Assembly: GCF_021729865.1 (NCBI RefSeq)
Contig: NZ_CP063400.1
Coordinates: 2,418,001-2,482,000 of the forward strand
Direction of reading: 5' to 3'
Source of the DNA: Hydrogenophaga sp. SL48
GTDB taxonomy: Bacteria > Pseudomonadota > Gammaproteobacteria > Burkholderiales > Burkholderiaceae_C
DNA length: 64,000 bases
Shown: positions 45,024 to 53,704 of the stretch, one piece after another
How the letters are laid out: each line of letters opens with the position of its first letter
How positions within the stretch are numbered: position 1 is the stretch's first letter
Notes under the pieces: model-generated
Database searches by the model: none
What the model saw: the letters and a program-made list of their open reading frames with translations, nothing else
What the model was told of the DNA's origin: nothing
Position numbers and translations under genes: made by a program

Positions 45024-46118
45024 TCAAGGCGCGATGAGGCGCTCCGTTTCCGGATCGAAGAGGCAGACGGCAGAAACATCCACCGCCACATGCAGACGCT
45101 CCCCCGCCGCACGCACCCGCTTGGGGGACAGGCGAATCGCCACGCGGCTGCCGTTGATCTCGGTGAAGCCGAAGGTGTCCGCTCCGGTGGGTTCGATCAT
45201 GTCGAACACGACCTCCAGCGAAGCGGTGTGACCAGGCTGCACATCGTGGAGGTGTTCAGGCCGCAGCCCGAGCACCACCTGGCGCCCGTTCCAGCTGGGG
45301 TCCCGGACGGCGCCCAGCACGACCTTCGCGTGACCCTGTGCGTTGCGCAGGTCGGCCACCCAGCGGCCGTCTTCGATCTGCAGCGTCACAGGCAGAAAGT
45401 TCATCGTGGGCGAGCCCATGAACCCGGCCACATACAGGTTGGCGGGCCGGTCGTAGATGTCTTCCGGTGTACCCAGCTGCTGCACCCGACCGTCCTTCAT
45501 CACCGCGATGCGGTCGCCGAGCGTCATGGCCTCGATCTGATCGTGGGTCACGTAAACCACCGTGCTCTTCAGGCGCTGGTGCAGGGACTTGATCTCGGCC
45601 CGCATCTCCACGCGCAACTTGGCGTCCAGGTTGGACAGCGGTTCGTCAAACAGAAAGACCTTGGGGTCGCGCGCCAGCGCACGGCCCATCGCCACCCGCT
45701 GCCGCTGCCCGCCAGACAACTGCGCCGGCCGGCGGTCCAGCAGCTGATCGATCTGCAAGGTCTTGGCCACACGCGCCACCACGGCGTCGCGCTCGGGCTT
45801 GGGCACCTTGCGCATCTCCATCGCAAAAGCGATGTTCTCGCCCACGGTCATGCTGGGGTACAGCGCGTAGCTCTGAAACACCATCGCGATGTCCCGGTCC
45901 TTCGGGCTGACGTCGTTCACGACCCGGTCACCGATGGAGATGTCTCCCTCGCTGACCGTGTCCAGCCCGGCGATCATCGACAGCAGCGTGCTCTTGCCGC
46001 AGCCCGACGGGCCGACGAGGATGAGGAACTCGCCGTCGGCGACCTCGATATCGATACCGTGCAGCACGGTGGTGCTGCCGAAGTGTTTGCGCACGTTGCG
46101 AATGCTGACACTGGCCAT
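45024..46118 (-). CDS. Sugar ABC transporter ATP-binding protein (MalK/UgpC type)
   Basis: This 364-residue ATPase energises the sugar importer. It has Walker A GPSGCGKST near residue 36, LSGGQRQRVAMGRAL, LFDEPLSNLDAKLR and the switch His in VTHDQIEAMTL, followed by a C-terminal OB-type regulatory domain (GLRPEHL). This is the last of four ABC genes in order binding protein, permease, permease, ATPase. Such MalK-type ATPases can serve several importers. Confidence 0.93.
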   Translation of the reverse strand: MASVSIRNVRKHFGSTTVLHGIDIEVADGEFLILVGPSGCGKSTLLSMIAGLDTVSEGDISIGDRVVNDVSPKDRDIAMVFQSYALYPSMTVGENIAFAMEMRKVPKPERDAVVARVAKTLQIDQLLDRRPAQLSGGQRQRVAMGRALARDPKVFLFDEPLSNLDAKLRVEMRAEIKSLHQRLKSTVVYVTHDQIEAMTLGDRIAVMKDGRVQQLGTPEDIYDRPANLYVAGFMGSPTMNFLPVTLQIEDGRWVADLRNAQGHAKVVLGAVRDPSWNGRQVVLGLRPEHLHDVQPGHTASLEVVFDMIEPTGADTFGFTEINGSRVAIRLSPKRVRAAGERLHVAVDVSAVCLFDPETERLIAP

Positions 46119-46145
46119 GGTCTATGACTCCTCGTTTTTGAAAGT

Positions 46146-47018
46146 TCAGCCTTTGACGGCGCCAGCGGTCAGCCCGCGCACGAAGTACTTGCCGGCCAGG
46201 ATGTAGAGCACCAGGGTGGGCGCGCCGGCGATCACGGCAGCGGCCATGTAGGTGTTGTAGCGGGGCACGTCTTCCTGCACGTTGGTCAGGTTGTTCAGGC
46301 CCACCGTGACCAGCTGCTGATCGCTGGGCGCCAGCACCAGCGCGAAGATGAAGTCGTTCCAGATGGCGGTGAACTGCATGATCCCGACCACCACCAGGAT
46401 GGGTTTCGCGGTAGGCAGGACCACCCGCCAGAAGATCACCCACAGGCCCGCCCCGTCGATGCGCGCAGCTTTGATCAGCTCGCCCGGAAAGCCCACGAAG
46501 TAGTTGCGGAAATAGAGCGCCACCGGCACGCTGTAGAGCGTGTGCACGAGCACCAGACCGACCAGCGAGTGCGACAGGTTCAGCTGCGAAAACACCACCG
46601 ACAGCGGAAACACGAACAGCGCCGCCGGCATGAAGATGCCGAACATCAGGAGGAACAGCACCTGGTCCACCCCGCGAAAGCGCCACTTAGCCAGCACGTA
46701 GCCGTTGAAGCAACCCCAGAGCGTGGAGATGACCGTGGCGGGCACCACCACCAGCAGCGAGTCGATGAAATAGCGGGAGAGCCCGCCACACGTCGATGCG
46801 CCCGTGCAAGCGGTGCTCCAGGCCTCAACCCAGGGCTCCAGCGTCCACTGCGATGGCAGGCCGAGCACGTTGCCGGCCTGAAGGTCGGCCAGCGGTTTGA
46901 AGGCATTGACCAGCGCAAACCACGCCGGCAGTGCAAAGAACAGCACGGACAGCAGCAGGCTGCCGTACACGAGCCAGCGGCCCAGGCCACGGCGTTCACC
47001 GGGCAAACGTTCACGCAT
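46146..47018 (-). CDS. Sugar ABC transporter permease (MalG type)
   Basis: This 290-residue inner-membrane permease has six helices and the EAA-type coupling loop ELIKAARIDGAGLWVIFWRVVLP near residue 190. The family is carbohydrate uptake 1 (CUT1). It follows the MalF-type gene by 39 bases and precedes the ATPase gene. Confidence 0.92.
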   Translation of the reverse strand: MRERLPGERRGLGRWLVYGSLLLSVLFFALPAWFALVNAFKPLADLQAGNVLGLPSQWTLEPWVEAWSTACTGASTCGGLSRYFIDSLLVVVPATVISTLWGCFNGYVLAKWRFRGVDQVLFLLMFGIFMPAALFVFPLSVVFSQLNLSHSLVGLVLVHTLYSVPVALYFRNYFVGFPGELIKAARIDGAGLWVIFWRVVLPTAKPILVVVGIMQFTAIWNDFIFALVLAPSDQQLVTVGLNNLTNVQEDVPRYNTYMAAAVIAGAPTLVLYILAGKYFVRGLTAGAVKG

Positions 47019-47057
47019 GCGAATCTCCCAGAGGAAAGAGGTCGAGGTCCATGGGGT

Positions 47058-47945
47058 TCAGTCGTGGCGGTGCTTCTTCAGCTCGCCCAGGATGTAAGGC
47101 ACGGCAACCATCGCGCAGGTCATCAAAAGCACCATGGCGGATGCGGCACCCAGGCCCATCTGGTCGCGGCGGAAGAAGCGGTCGAACACGTAGAAGGCCG
47201 GCAGCACGCTGCTTTGCCCGGGTCCACCCTGGGTGAGCACCACGACCAGGTCGAAGGTGCGCAGCGCGGCGGGCAAGAGGATCAGCGCGGCGCTGAAGAT
47301 GGTGGGCCTCAGCGTCGGCAGAAGCACGCGCAGGTAGATGCGCGGTTTGCTGGCGCCATCGATCATGGCGGCCTTGATCACCGAGTCGTCGATGCTGCGA
47401 AGCCCCGCGATGAACATCGACATCACGAAACCCGTGCTGGCCCAGACCGCCACGATGACGAGTGCGTAGATGGACATCCTGGGCTGCACGATCCAGTCGA
47501 ACACGGCCCCCTCAAAGCCCGCGCCGATCAGCCACTTCTCGATGCCAGTGTCGGGGGTCAGCAGCCAGCGCCAGATGGTGCCGGCCACGATCCAGCTCAA
47601 GGCCAACGGATACAGAACAGCGGTTCGGATGCCGTTTTCAAAGCGCACCTTCTGATCCAGCAGCATGGCCAGCAGGCAGCCCAGGATCAGCGGCAGACCC
47701 ACCACCAACGGCAGGTACCTGGCCAGGTTCCACAGGGAGCGCCACCAGCTGTCATCGGCAAACAGGCGGATGTACTGCTCCCAGCCCACCCAGTTCCAGG
47801 TGACCACGCCCTCGGAGTCTGTGAACGACACCGCGCCCACCCAGATCGTGAGTCCGTAGAAGAACACCAGGCTCACCACGAGGGCGGGCGACACGGCCAG
47901 TTGGGGCAGCCACTTGTCCAGAAGGAGTCGTGAAGAGGCGCTCAT
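47058..47945 (-). CDS. Sugar ABC transporter permease (MalF type)
   Basis: This 295-residue CUT1 permease has six helices and the coupling loop DSVIKAAMIDGASKPRIYLRVLLP near residue 205. 'TQGGPGQSSVLPAFYVFDRFF' is typical of the glucose-type (Gts) transporters. It starts 31 bases after the binding protein gene. Confidence 0.92.
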   Translation of the reverse strand: MSASSRLLLDKWLPQLAVSPALVVSLVFFYGLTIWVGAVSFTDSEGVVTWNWVGWEQYIRLFADDSWWRSLWNLARYLPLVVGLPLILGCLLAMLLDQKVRFENGIRTAVLYPLALSWIVAGTIWRWLLTPDTGIEKWLIGAGFEGAVFDWIVQPRMSIYALVIVAVWASTGFVMSMFIAGLRSIDDSVIKAAMIDGASKPRIYLRVLLPTLRPTIFSAALILLPAALRTFDLVVVLTQGGPGQSSVLPAFYVFDRFFRRDQMGLGAASAMVLLMTCAMVAVPYILGELKKHRHD

Positions 47946-47976
47946 GTTGCGACGGTGTTGGGTTGATCGATCGCGC

Positions 47977-49242
47977 TCAACGATTGGCCTTGGCCGCGTT
48001 GGCGAAGCTCACAGCCGCCTGCTGCGGTGTGATGCTGTCGTCGTTCCAGAAAGACAGCACCACGTCGCGCCACGCGCCGATGCGTGCGGGCGACTGGAAC
48101 AGGTTGGGCGTGGCGACCGCCGTGCCGTCCTTGCCACCGGCCACGAGGTCGGCGTGGCTCTGTTTGGCGCAGTCGTCGAACTTCGAGACGTCGGCATCGG
48201 TCCGCACCGGCACGGAGCCTTTGGCCAGACTGAAGGCCACCTGGGCGTCCTTGTCCATGAAGACCTGCGCCAGATCGGCCTGGGCCTTGGCGTTCTGTGC
48301 GACCTTGAAGAACAGGAAGGCGTCGGACGTGAACACATGTCCCCGGCCACTGCCGGGCACCGTGGCGCAGAGGTAGTCAGCGCCCTGGCGCTTGCCGGCC
48401 ACGGTGAACTCGCCCTTGGCCCAGTCACCCATCACCTGCGCAAAGGCGCGGCCCTGAATCACCATCTGGGTGGCTTCGTTCCACTTTCGGGTCGAGGCAC
48501 TGCGGTCCACATAGCCACGCAGACGGCGCATCACCTCAAAGGCCTTGACCATGCCTGGCCCCTTGAGCTGCGCATCGTCCCCCTCATAGAAGGCCTTGCG
48601 GTACTCATCGGGCTTGTGGGTCGTGAAGGCCACCTGCATGAAGGTGAAGTTGACCCAGATGTCTTCCCCCATCGCCAGTGGCTGTATGCCCGCCGCCTTG
48701 GCCTTGTCGGCCATGGCAAAAAACTCATCCCAGGTCTTGGGCGCGGCCGTGGCGCCGATCTTCTTCATCGCCTCGGTGCTGATCCACATCACGTTCTGGC
48801 GGTGAACGTTGACGGGCACCGCCACGTAGCTCTTGGTCCCCAGCCGCGCATAGCGGCGCACCGGCTCGGGCAGCACCTCGTCCCACTTGCCTAACGCGGC
48901 CACGGCATCGAGGTTGGCCACGATGTCGGGGTTGGCCGCATAGCTGCGCACGGCCCCATTGATTTGCGCCGCGGTCGGTGGATCGCCCTTGGCCACGCGC
49001 GTCTTGAGCAGAATGCGCTGGCTGTCACCCCCGCCCACCGCCAGGTCGTCCCACTCCAGACCGCGCCGGGCAGCCGCTTCCTTGAACTTCGCGACCGCCG
49101 CCGTTTCGCTGGCGCTGGTCCACCAGTGGATGACCTCCACCTTTTCTGCGGCCCACAGGGGTGTGGTGGCCAACACGGTCAGCGCGCACGCGGCCCAACG
49201 GGTGGCGCGCGGTGTCGGCTGGATCTGGAACGGGAATGTCAT
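47977..49242 (-). CDS. Sugar ABC transporter substrate-binding protein (GtsA-like)
   Basis: This 421-residue periplasmic binding protein has a signal peptide ending PLWAAE. 'VEVIHWWTSASETAAVAKFKEA' at the mature N-terminus and PPTAAQINGA, then VNVHRQNVMW, resemble glucose/mannose-binding GtsA. AAGGAG precedes the ATG. It heads the sugar ABC operon. With the GH3 enzyme at 53705 it suggests import of a glucoside or its sugar; specificity is inferred. Confidence 0.9.
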   Translation of the reverse strand: MTFPFQIQPTPRATRWAACALTVLATTPLWAAEKVEVIHWWTSASETAAVAKFKEAAARRGLEWDDLAVGGGDSQRILLKTRVAKGDPPTAAQINGAVRSYAANPDIVANLDAVAALGKWDEVLPEPVRRYARLGTKSYVAVPVNVHRQNVMWISTEAMKKIGATAAPKTWDEFFAMADKAKAAGIQPLAMGEDIWVNFTFMQVAFTTHKPDEYRKAFYEGDDAQLKGPGMVKAFEVMRRLRGYVDRSASTRKWNEATQMVIQGRAFAQVMGDWAKGEFTVAGKRQGADYLCATVPGSGRGHVFTSDAFLFFKVAQNAKAQADLAQVFMDKDAQVAFSLAKGSVPVRTDADVSKFDDCAKQSHADLVAGGKDGTAVATPNLFQSPARIGAWRDVVLSFWNDDSITPQQAAVSFANAAKANR

Positions 49243-49324
49243 GTCAATGTCTCCTTGGAATGGTGAGGCTCAGGTTCAGAAAATGCAGGGCTTGCACAGC
49301 GGGAAGTGACCCGCGGTGCGGGGG

Positions 49325-49723
49325 TCAGACGAGGTCGATCTCGAGAAACACGACCGGGACCGACCCCTGGTTCTGCAAGGCGTGCGGCTTCATGAAAGTC
49401 GCGTAGGACTCACCGGCGCGGACCGTCACGGGCTGGTCTTCGCCTTCGAGGTATTCGGTCATCACGCCTTGCAGCACAAAGGCCACGGCGGGGCGGCTGG
49501 CATGCGAATGCATGGGCAGAAAGCCGCCGGGCTGAATGGTGACCTCGCGCATGCGCAGGCGGCGCCCTTCTCGCATGTTGAATCCGGCCGGCAATTCGAC
49601 AGCGGTCAGTACCTTGCCGTTGATGCCCACACGCTCGGTCGGCAACGGGTGCGTGGACACGCCACACTCCGTCAAACCGGCGGAACCGGTCGCCGTTTTC
49701 TGTGCTTGATGGGTTGCATTCAT
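49325..49723 (-). CDS. Cupin-domain protein
   Basis: This 132-residue protein has one conserved cupin barrel with metal-binding motifs G-x5-HSH...(PMHSHASRP) and the later MKPHALQNQG. It is probably a small metal-binding dioxygenase or isomerase/sensor. The longer in-frame ORF upstream is a false extension across the promoter. It is preceded, 80 bases upstream, by one of three 46-bp promoter elements. Substrate unknown. Confidence 0.82.
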   Translation of the reverse strand: MNATHQAQKTATGSAGLTECGVSTHPLPTERVGINGKVLTAVELPAGFNMREGRRLRMREVTIQPGGFLPMHSHASRPAVAFVLQGVMTEYLEGEDQPVTVRAGESYATFMKPHALQNQGSVPVVFLEIDLV

Positions 49724-49803
49724 GGTTGGCACCTGACCCAGTTTGGGCGAGGTTTTCTGCGTTGTTGCACTGAGAAAAAAGTCTATTTGGGACGCTTCCA
49801 GCG

Positions 49804-49849
49804 GTCCAATACCGTGTGGATTGAACTGTGATCGCAAGAGCGAATAAGC
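49804..49849 (-). promoter_or_regulatory. 46-bp promoter element, copy A (cupin gene)
   Basis: On the minus strand GCTTATTCGC begins the element and CGGTATTGGAC ends it, 46 bases in all. A T-N11-A box (LysR-type) overlaps TTCGC. GCGATCA lies at about the -35 position and TATTGG may be the -10. Copies B and C have the same length and order. Confidence 0.75.
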
Positions 49850-49887
49850 CGCCCAGCGAGGACCCCGGCCTGCGGCCGGTCGACCCC

Positions 49888-50607
49888 TCACAGGTCCGCA
49901 GCGGCATCCAGTCCCGCTGCGGCCAGCACGGGAACGGCGGCGCGTGATCGCAGGTGCCGGACAAAGCCCAAGGCCTGCTCCGCTTGCGCGCTCGACACGA
50001 GCACCCCCGCAGACACTGCGGTCCGGTGCTGGACGGCCTCTGGCATTGCGCCCACCAACCGGATACCGGGCATGGGCAGCAGCTCGCAGATCTGCTGAAA
50101 GCCCAGCTCGGCATCTCCACGCGCCACCACAGCGGCCACCGGCTCTTGCGCGAACCGCTGACAGCGGCCCAACACGTCGGACTCGATGCCCAGACGCTGC
50201 AACAGTTGACCGGCCACGTACTCGCCGCTGCCGGCCTGCGAGAGCGCCACCGACCGAGCCCGCAGCAGCACAAGCCTCAGCGCGTCCACCGTGCCGATAT
50301 CGGGCACAGGCTGCCCCTGTTGCACACAAAGGCCAATGCCGGAGCGCAGCACCTCGACACTGGTCTCTGCCAGGACCAGGCCGGTGCGTGATCGTTCTTC
50401 GAGCAGCCGTGTCGGCAGCAGCGCCACGTCGGCCACCTCGCCGCGATCCAGTCGCGCCGTGATGGCGCGCTCGCTGCTGCCGGTCGCCGGTCCGTAGCCC
50501 ATCTCCACGGCCGGTCCACCCGCATCGGTGAAGCGCTTGGCCAGCGCGTCCAGCGCGTGCGAGAAGGCTTGCGGCGCCAGCACCCGCAGCACAGGCCGGG
50601 CGGTCAC
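49888..50607 (-). CDS. ModA-like substrate-binding-fold protein without signal peptide
   Basis: This 239-residue protein resembles the molybdate/tungstate-binding ModA-type fold (LAPQAFSHALDALAKRF, LLPTRLLEE, QAGSGEYVAGQLLQRLGI, ELGFQQICELLP). It starts with GTG in a GTGA overlap with the hydrolase gene and goes directly into the mature fold: no signal peptide or membrane segment is present and the upstream frame offers no start. It may be cytoplasmic, perhaps a sensor or an isomerase-like protein rather than a transport receptor. Confidence 0.78.
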   Translation of the reverse strand: MTARPVLRVLAPQAFSHALDALAKRFTDAGGPAVEMGYGPATGSSERAITARLDRGEVADVALLPTRLLEERSRTGLVLAETSVEVLRSGIGLCVQQGQPVPDIGTVDALRLVLLRARSVALSQAGSGEYVAGQLLQRLGIESDVLGRCQRFAQEPVAAVVARGDAELGFQQICELLPMPGIRLVGAMPEAVQHRTAVSAGVLVSSAQAEQALGFVRHLRSRAAVPVLAAAGLDAAADL

Positions 50608-51329
50608 TTCAGCCCTTCCAGCAGTGCCGCCAGGCCTTCAGGGTCGTCGATCATCGGGTCGTGGCCGCAGCCGTCCATCACCGCAGTGCGCCAGCCGGCA
50701 TCGGCCTGACAGCGGGCGAGTGCCGCGTCGAAGACCGGCTGCGGGAACAAGGGCGTGCGCACGTACAGCTTGTGTGGCACACGCTCGCGGGCCCCACTCA
50801 GTCGCACCGGGTCCATGGAAACGCCCAGCGGCTGCGGCGTGATGTGGGCGTCGACCCAGGCCGCGTCTTCGGGGCGCTGGATGCGCAGGGCGGTGCTGGT
50901 CGGTCCGGGCCTGGAGACGTCCCCCTGGGCATTGGCCGCTTCCAGCTGGGCCTTCTGCTGTTCGTTCAGCAGGTCGTGGCCGCGCTGCCCATTTTCAGGC
51001 AGGAACGCATCCACATACGCGAGGGCGGAAACACGTGTCTCCAGTTGCTCGACCGCGCCACTGACCACCCAGCCACCGTAGGAGTGGGCCACCAGCGTCG
51101 CGTCTTCGATGTCCTCCCAGCGGAAGAGGTTCACCACATCCTGGATGTGGGTCTGCAACGTGATGTCGCCGCTCATCAGGTGTGAACGCTCGGCGAGCCC
51201 GGTGAGCGTGGGCGTGTGCACGCGATGACCATGGGCACGCAGCAGGTCGGCCAGGCGGCGCCATGCCCAGGCACCATGGCCTGCGCCATGAACGAGCACG
51301 AAGGTTCGGGGTTGGGATGTGGATGTCAT
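50604..51329 (-). CDS. Alpha/beta hydrolase (EstC/salicylate-esterase-like)
   Basis: This 241-residue hydrolase starts with FVLVHGAGHGAWAWRRL (oxyanion), has VAHSYGGWV as nucleophile elbow and GCGHDPMIDDPEGLA with the catalytic His. The layout matches plant-type methyl-salicylate and bacterial EstC-like esterases. It lies between a Bug receptor and the ModA-like gene. It may free an aromatic or aliphatic acid from its ester. Confidence 0.85.
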   Translation of the reverse strand: MTSTSQPRTFVLVHGAGHGAWAWRRLADLLRAHGHRVHTPTLTGLAERSHLMSGDITLQTHIQDVVNLFRWEDIEDATLVAHSYGGWVVSGAVEQLETRVSALAYVDAFLPENGQRGHDLLNEQQKAQLEAANAQGDVSRPGPTSTALRIQRPEDAAWVDAHITPQPLGVSMDPVRLSGARERVPHKLYVRTPLFPQPVFDAALARCQADAGWRTAVMDGCGHDPMIDDPEGLAALLEGLK

Positions 51330-51380
51330 GTTGGGTGTTGGCTTCTTGAAAATCGCTGGACTGGCTGCGGGGTGGTGGCA

Positions 51381-52391
51381 TCACTCCAGCGTGATGCGCG
51401 ACTCCCTGGCAATCACCGCCCACTCCCGTCGCTGCGCGGCCAGGGCAGCACCGAAGTCCTCTTCGAACTCGGGCTCGAGCCCCAGCTTTCGAATGCCCTC
51501 CAGCACGGCGGGCAATTTGCCGACCTCTCGCAGCGCCGATTGCAGGCGGGAAACCACCGCTGGCGGCGTGGCCGCAGGCGCCAGCAGCCCATACCAGTTG
51601 ACCGACGGCACATCAAGCACCCCGCTTTCCTTGAGCGTGGGAACGTCGGGCATGTCGGCCATGCGCGAGGGGCTGGTCACGGCCAGCGCTCGCAGCTGGT
51701 TTTTCTGTATCAACGGCAGCAGAACGGCCTTGTTGGTGACGGTCATCGCCAGGTGCCCACCCAGCGTGTCCTGGATCGCCAGTGCGGCCCCTTTGTAGGG
51801 AACAAAAGTCATGTCGGCACCCGTGCGCAGCTTGAACAGCTCGATCACGAAATGCGGACCGATACCCGGCGCCGAGCCCGCATTCACCTTGCCTGGATGG
51901 CTCTTGCTGTACTGCACGAACTCGGCCACGTTTTTCACCGGCAGGCCCGGGTGAATCGCCAGCACCATGGCGTCGGTGGCGATGGCGCCCACGGGAACAA
52001 AGTCCTTCACCGGGTCGTAGTCCAGCCCCTTGAAGACGGCCGGGATCACCACGTTGAGGTTGGTGCCACCGATCATGATCGTGTACCCATCGGGTGGCGC
52101 AGCGGTCACCGCTTTGGACCCGATGCGTCCACCCGCACCGCCGATGTTGGTCACGATGACCGAGGTCTTCAGTCGTTCGGCCAGGTGAGGCGCAATCAGT
52201 CGCGCCGCGATGTCGTTGGGCCCCCCGGGGACGAACGGAACAATGAGCTTGATCGGCCTGGAGGGATAGCTCGACTCGGACTGGGCGAAAGCCAAACCCG
52301 ATGCGCACACCACCACAGCCAGCAGGGCCCGCGCAGTCCATCGGCGAGTGACGGACCCCAGTGACCCGTGTTGTTCAGCATTCAAGTTCAT
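51381..52391 (-). CDS. Bug-family periplasmic receptor
   Basis: This 336-residue receptor has a signal peptide ending ASGLAFAQ. Motifs are PIKLIVPFVPGGPNDIAARL, NIGGAGGRIGSKAV and GSAPGIGPHFVIELF, with PGGP instead of PGGG. ATGs at 52391 and 52397 both fit; GAGGA stands best for 52391. One 46-bp promoter element lies 49 bases upstream. The gene heads a unit with the esterase and the ModA-like gene. Confidence 0.9.
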   Translation of the reverse strand: MNLNAEQHGSLGSVTRRWTARALLAVVVCASGLAFAQSESSYPSRPIKLIVPFVPGGPNDIAARLIAPHLAERLKTSVIVTNIGGAGGRIGSKAVTAAPPDGYTIMIGGTNLNVVIPAVFKGLDYDPVKDFVPVGAIATDAMVLAIHPGLPVKNVAEFVQYSKSHPGKVNAGSAPGIGPHFVIELFKLRTGADMTFVPYKGAALAIQDTLGGHLAMTVTNKAVLLPLIQKNQLRALAVTSPSRMADMPDVPTLKESGVLDVPSVNWYGLLAPAATPPAVVSRLQSALREVGKLPAVLEGIRKLGLEPEFEEDFGAALAAQRREWAVIARESRITLE

Positions 52392-52440
52392 CGTCATTCC
52401 TCGGTTGGGAGCACCAACTTTAGGAGGCTGACGATGCCCA

Positions 52441-52486
52441 GTCCAATACCGATGAGAAACGACAGATATCTCGCGACCGGATAACG
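52441..52486 (-). promoter_or_regulatory. 46-bp promoter element, copy B (Bug gene)
   Basis: CGTTATCCGG starts and CGGTATTGGAC ends the element on the minus strand. TTAT, a T-N11-A box and TATTGG are in the same positions as in copies A and C. The middle is less conserved. Confidence 0.7.
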
Positions 52487-52532
52487 CAAACCTGTCTTCG
52501 CCCTCCTCTTCGCCTTGAGCAGATGGCCGTCC

Positions 52533-52578
52533 GCTTATTCGCGGACGCAATCAGAGATGGATGCCAACGGTATTGGAC
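52533..52578 (+). promoter_or_regulatory. 46-bp promoter element, copy C (porin gene)
   Basis: GCTTATTCGC starts and CGGTATTGGAC ends the element on the plus strand, pointing to the porin gene. GCAATCA lies at the -35 position. Copy C agrees with copy A at the first 10, the last 11 and several middle positions. Confidence 0.75.
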
Positions 52579-52643
52579 GGCTCCAGAGCGCAAACCTAAA
52601 TTCCGGCCCCGGCATCCCTCAACACCGAACACCGGAGATTCAC

Positions 52644-53675
52644 TTGAAACACACCCACCTCACCATCGCCATGGCAGGCCTGCTGACCGCGGCCAGCGCA
52701 TCTGCACAAAGCCATGTCACTGTCTTCGGCGTTGCCGACGCGGCGATCCGCCACACCAGCAACGGCTCTGAGTCCGGCAGCAGCCTGGCCAGCGGTGGCA
52801 TGGCAGGCAGCCGGTTCGGCGTTCGGGTGGAAGAAGACCTGGGCGGTGGTTTGAAAGCGGGCGGATGGATCGAGGGCACAGTGAACCTCGACAACGGCAC
52901 CGCCAACGCCACCCGCCTCTGGAACCGCCGCACCACCGTCAGCCTGTCCGGCCCGATGGGCGAGGTCGTCCTGGGCCGTTCCTTGACACCGGGCTACACC
53001 GCCTTCGGTGAGTACGACACCTTTGGCACCAGCGGGATCGCTGATCAGGGCAAGTTCCACTCGACAGCGTTCGGCAGCGGCATCGAAGGCACCGGTCTCT
53101 GGGCCCGCGCCGACAACTCGGTGGCCTACAACACGCCCAAGACACTGGGTGGTTTCTACGCCAACGCCATGTGGGCTGCGGACGAAGGCGTTCCCGCAAC
53201 GGGTTTCAGAGGCGTCCGCCTCGGCTACGCAGCCGGACCGCTGAACATCTCTGGCGCCTACAGCGTGATCGACGCCACCGCGGGCGACCACAAGCGCACC
53301 TCGCTGGCCGGCCGCTACGACTTGGGCGTCGTCAAGCTCTTCGGCAGCCTGGTGGTCAACGAGTACCTTGAGGCCAAGCGCACCGTCACACAGCTGGGCG
53401 TCCATGTGCCGGTCGGGTCGGCTGGCACGGTGCGCGCGAACATCACCCGCGCCGACGCCTCCGGCCAGCAGGGTGCGGCCTCGATCAGCGGCGACGATGC
53501 CACGCAGGTGGCTCTGGGCTATGTGCACGCGCTGTCCAAACGCACCAGCCTGTACGGCACCTACGCCCGCATCACCAACAAGGGCGCTGCCAAGTTCGCC
53601 GTGGGCACGCCTCCGGCCGCCGTGGTCGGGCAGGCCTCCCGCGGCATCGAGTTCGGTCTGAGCCACCGCTTCTGA
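52644..53675 (+). CDS. Gram-negative porin (Omp32 family), TTG start
   Basis: This 343-residue outer-membrane porin begins with TTG at 52644, nine bases after GGAGA. From there the N-terminus is a proper signal peptide (MKHTHLTIAMAGLLTAASASAQ) followed by SHVTVFGVADAAIRHTSN and SRFGVRVEEDLGGGLKAGG, and the protein ends SHRF. No ATG gives a sound signal peptide: the in-frame ATG downstream would remove the basic part. It is regulated with the neighbouring Bug and cupin genes through the shared 46-bp element. It lies 29 bases before the GH3 gene. Confidence 0.88.
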   Translation: MKHTHLTIAMAGLLTAASASAQSHVTVFGVADAAIRHTSNGSESGSSLASGGMAGSRFGVRVEEDLGGGLKAGGWIEGTVNLDNGTANATRLWNRRTTVSLSGPMGEVVLGRSLTPGYTAFGEYDTFGTSGIADQGKFHSTAFGSGIEGTGLWARADNSVAYNTPKTLGGFYANAMWAADEGVPATGFRGVRLGYAAGPLNISGAYSVIDATAGDHKRTSLAGRYDLGVVKLFGSLVVNEYLEAKRTVTQLGVHVPVGSAGTVRANITRADASGQQGAASISGDDATQVALGYVHALSKRTSLYGTYARITNKGAAKFAVGTPPAAVVGQASRGIEFGLSHRF

Positions 53676-53704
53676 TCAGCGCCCCTCGCCTAGGTCTGAC
53701 CACC

